A DNA stretch of 64,000 nt, taken from assembly GCA_029817715.1 (NCBI GenBank), contig JARUPY010000465.1, positions 744,001 through 808,000 of the forward strand, in the 5' to 3' direction. The notes under the pieces are model-generated. The model made no database searches. It was not told the DNA's origin and saw only the letters and a program-made list of their open reading frames with translations. Made by a program: the position numbers and the translations under genes. This stretch comes from Melastoma dodecandrum. Taxonomy: Eukaryota; Streptophyta; Magnoliopsida; Myrtales; Melastomataceae. This document shows, piece by piece, positions 61,173-64,000 of the stretch (the first letter of the stretch is position 1; the number at the start of each line of letters is the position of its first letter).

Positions 61173-61379
61173 CAGACGGAGCTTGCCGCGGGACTGGTGG
61201 ATGGAGGATCCGGAAGGGAGGTATTCCTCGATGTTAGGTCGGTCCAAATAGCTGATCCAACTATTTTTGCTACTCCAAACTGAACGTCGCCATTCTAAGA
61301 CAATATCCGGTAAAACACGTTGGTCCGAGAATCCCGCCACCCACTACTCTGCTTTTATTAATTTGTTATCTTTGTAAGA
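61170..61379. repeat. 210-bp direct repeat, right copy (orphan GPAT9 exon 1)
   Basis: Perfect copy of 58444-58653. On the minus strand it carries the same IEEYLPSGSSIHQSRGKLRL exon fragment, here separated from the rest of the gene by the LTR-like insertion. The native upstream flank of the gene probably continues right of 61379. Confidence 0.95.
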
Positions 61380-63228
61380 CTTATCATAACGAAAGGAATT
61401 GGGCCTAAATAATGTAAAACATACTAAACCACGGGAGGGATCTCTGGACATCCCCTCCTATTTCAGTTGGGGCTTCAGTCTCCCTCACCAAAAGGCCCGC
61501 GATGAGATCACGTGACGTGAACACGTGACGCAAAACAAAAAGAAACTTATCTTCATCTGACAAATGTCAACTCAACTCAGTTTCATCGCCACAATTTTTT
61601 CTTCTTTTCTTTTACTTACCAAAACAATGATTAACACGATCAACGTGACACGACCCAAACTACAACTCATTTCTTTCTATGCGATTATTCCAATTCAAAA
61701 GGCAAAAGAAAAACATTTTGTGGGGGGGGGGAGGGGGGGTGGGGGTTCCCTGTAACATAATGTATACCACGATAATTCCGAGAGTTCTTGCACGCGACAT
61801 GAACGTCGCACCAAATTTTGTTCAAAATCTCGAAACCATCGCCGCCACCACCACCACCTACTAAACAAGACAGCAAGACAACACTTAAATTTAATTATCC
61901 GTTTGTACGTCCGAACAAGATGTGGCCTAACTTAGGAGGAGTCTTACCCCTGATACCACCTATGAAATCCACACCCCAACAAACGCAAGAAGCTGACCCC
62001 CCTCCCCGGGGGAGATCCAATCGAGGCGACTTTAATTATTATAAAAACAAAACAAACACACACACATAATTTCCCTGCACTAAATCCCTTTTATATTAAC
62101 GAGGAGGTAAAAGAGTCAAAAAAAAGAAAAGAATGACGGTGACGAGATTGCATTGAAGGAGACAAGGAGCACGCACTCGCATTACGCCAACGATAATATC
62201 TTTATTTTCCCTCGTATTATTTTTAACGTTGTCCGAAGCCCTCTGTCTCAATCACAGCCCACGCGAATCCCGGGGCGAGTGACCTTCACGCGTTTTTGGC
62301 GATCTAGACATGGTCGCGTGGTTTTGTCGACACCGTTAGGGGGGTGGGGGGTTGAGGGGGGAGATGCACGTGCAGGACACGTGAACGAGGTATCCACTCC
62401 CCCCCGGGCGAAGGGACAAACGGACTGCATTTTATTTTATAAAATTTTATTATTGAGATTTCTCAATTATACCTTTATTGAATATGACTTATATTTTGAT
62501 AGCAGGTATTCAGGTGATTTGAGTACTTTTTTCCTTAAAATGGAGTAAAACGGAGATGTTATAACGGGGGGTCAGGGTTAAAGTTGACAGCAATCACACG
62601 CCATCTCTTTCCCTAGCAAAAATCTAAGGAAAGGCTTTTTTTTTGTTTATTTTTTTTAATATTAATAACACGTTAAATTTTTCTTTTTTTTATGGTTTCA
62701 TTTTGTGATCGGATTAGATCTGCAGAATCATTCGTCACAATCCAAATCCAAACAGAACTCCAAAAAATGACTCATCAAATTTAATCTCTACGGGCGGTTT
62801 TTCCGAAAATCAATCGATCGCATTGGTTTCTTTTCGTTTTTAAACAAATTTTTACGAATTTAATGTGACTCCCCCCTTTTCTAAAAAATCAATTTTAATT
62901 CTTCCCCCCCCCCCCCCCGGGAAGACGGCTACGTGTCGACCACGGGAAGCCGTAGGACTGCCACGTCAGCTTCCAGTTCGGCACACCGGTCCCCCCGCCA
63001 ACTGACCAAACGACGTCGCTTAAAGAGATCTCTCTGTGTGGAGCGATTCAGTCTCCGTCCCTCCCTCTTACATTTTTTCTCCTTCCCGAAAAGATTCCTT
63101 CCTTTCTGTCGTCGACGTCGTCAGCGTCACTCCCCGAACGGCAGCACTTCAAACCCCCCCAATCACCGCGGAGGGGAGCCGTGACTCTTTAACTAACTAC
63201 ATGTAACAGAAACTGTACGGAAACATAG
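61380..63228. other. Intergenic with homopolymer tracts
   Basis: G runs at 61722-61745 (three G blocks separated by single bases), a G-rich stretch at 62337-62362 and a C15 run at 62904-62918. No gene is recognised. The 62930-63228 part is probably the promoter and leader of the gene starting at 63229. Confidence 0.5.
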
Positions 63229-63462
63229 ATGAAGAAGACGAACAACAACAAGATCAGGAGGAGCTTCCTCCTCCCCCCCGAGCTCCGATACGTCTTCCGT
63301 GCCCTCGTCCTCCGCCGCCGCCCCCACGGCAGCATCGGCCGGTACCTCCCCTTCGTCTCCGCCCTCTCCGGCTGCTCTCTCCTCCTCTTCGCTGTGTTCT
63401 CCCTCCTCTCCCCCCCGCCACCTCACCCCTCCGGCCACCTCCACCTCCTCAGCTCCTCTCCG
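63229..63462 (+). CDS. Type II membrane protein, first exon (3' truncated by window)
   Basis: The frame opens with MKKTNNNKIRRSFLLPPELR, a basic cytosolic tail, followed by a single hydrophobic segment (YLPFVSALSGCSLLLFAVFS) and a Pro/His-rich stem. The exon probably ends at a GTACGC donor at 63463. This layout is common in Golgi glycosyltransferases, but no catalytic motif is within the window, so the function is unknown. The remaining 500 bases to the window end look intronic, with CGGTACGTGT-type donors possible near 63713. Confidence 0.55.
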
Positions 63463-64000
63463 GTACGCGTAGCTTTTTATCTCCCTCCATCGATCTCCCT
63501 GTGCTGCCTCGGGGTTATCGACTAGCTGACTGGCCGCGGTTCTCGTTTTGTTTGTCTTTGTCGCCTGGCTTTTCGTCCGCCGGCGGCCAAGCGGGCGAAT
63601 GCTTTCCCTTTTTTCCTTGCTGATTTGGCGCGTTCTGCTTGTTTTCAAGCGGCACGAAGGAGCGGAAGCCGCCAAATCAGCCTCGGAGTCGATCAGTGCC
63701 TTCCTTATTCCGGTACGTGTGGTGATTTGTTCGACAATCTTTTCACGTGGATGGTTTGCTTTCAAGGGCGTTCTTCGTCGACGTGTCCTTGATTGTGCGA
63801 AATGTTCCTTCATAGGAAAACGGTGGAGGTGAGGATCGTGATCTATGGAGGACGCAGGCGTCAAATCTTTTCCACGGTTGCAGCAAAGCCAGCAGGAAAT
63901 TCATTGGTGCGGAAAATCTTTCTCTACCTTCTCATTCATTGGATGCGAGCTTTTTTACATTCCTCGCGGTAAAGAATTCCTGTTATGAATTTATTTCCCA
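63463..64000. other. Probable first intron, nothing else seen
   Basis: No convincing second exon could be identified before the window ends. Confidence 0.35.

Noticed and set aside
63193..63864. 223-codon minus-strand open frame, Arg/Glu-rich
   Set aside because: It overlaps the plus-strand first exon with membrane helix. Its composition is what GC-rich antisense of that exon would give.

Overview
The window is nuclear DNA of a flowering plant, most likely a core eudicot. Genes carry GT-AG introns, the protein families are plant-specific (SAUR, clade III glutamate receptor-like channel, PPR, GAUT, DETOXIFICATION-type MATE, LAZ1, LysM-GPI), and intergenic DNA is AT-rich with SSRs, a SINE and an LTR-type insertion. 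Species cannot be fixed from the sequence alone. I spliced the multi-exon genes by eye; the GDSL, GLR, GAUT, DSK2, LAZ1, MATE, LysM and unknown 34.9-36.1 kb models all give uninterrupted, phase-consistent reading frames.

Layout. 0-0.8 kb: 3' end of a receptor-like cytoplasmic kinase (+). 1.0-2.4 kb: GDSL esterase/lipase (-). 3.2-3.7 kb: degenerate 3' end of a SKU5-similar multicopper oxidase. 4.3-18.5 kb: a SAUR cluster of about nine intact and five broken or truncated copies. From 7.0 kb it is a ladder of 1.2-1.5 kb tandem units, all on the minus strand, each with the same TATA and CACATG promoter block. 19.7-20.8 kb: intronless plastid homoserine kinase. 21.5-24.7 kb: GLR channel. 25.4-27.2 kb: relics of a PHT4-type anion transporter and a TANGO2-like gene. 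27.4-29.9 kb: GAUT3-like glycosyltransferase. 30.0-32.2 kb: PPR protein. 32.5-33.4 kb: relic of a NIN-like transcription factor. 33.8-34.6 kb: C2H2 zinc-finger repressor. 34.9-36.1 kb: conserved plant protein of unknown function. 37.4-40.9 kb: ubiquilin (DSK2). 43.1-46.0 kb: LAZ1 homologue. 47.5-52.6 kb: plastid MATE transporter of the DTX44/45 type. 53.5-54.9 kb: LysM-domain GPI protein of the LYM type. 55.6-58.6 kb: decaying GPAT9-like acyltransferase whose 5' end is split by an LTR-like insertion. 63.2 kb to the end: start of a type II membrane protein.

The genes do not form an operon-like system. The most striking points are (i) the SAUR array, where promoter modules survive at sites whose coding region is gone, (ii) a 210-bp perfect direct repeat of the GPAT9 exon 1/5' flank on both sides of a 2.5-kb insertion that starts and ends like an LTR, (iii) the GPAT9 copy itself, with FPEGT changed to FPERT and several lost splice sites, and (iv) the number of recognisable pseudogenes (SKS, PHT4, TANGO2, NLP, GPAT9, SAURs), which fits fractionation after duplication. 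No CRISPR, rRNA or functional tRNA gene was seen.
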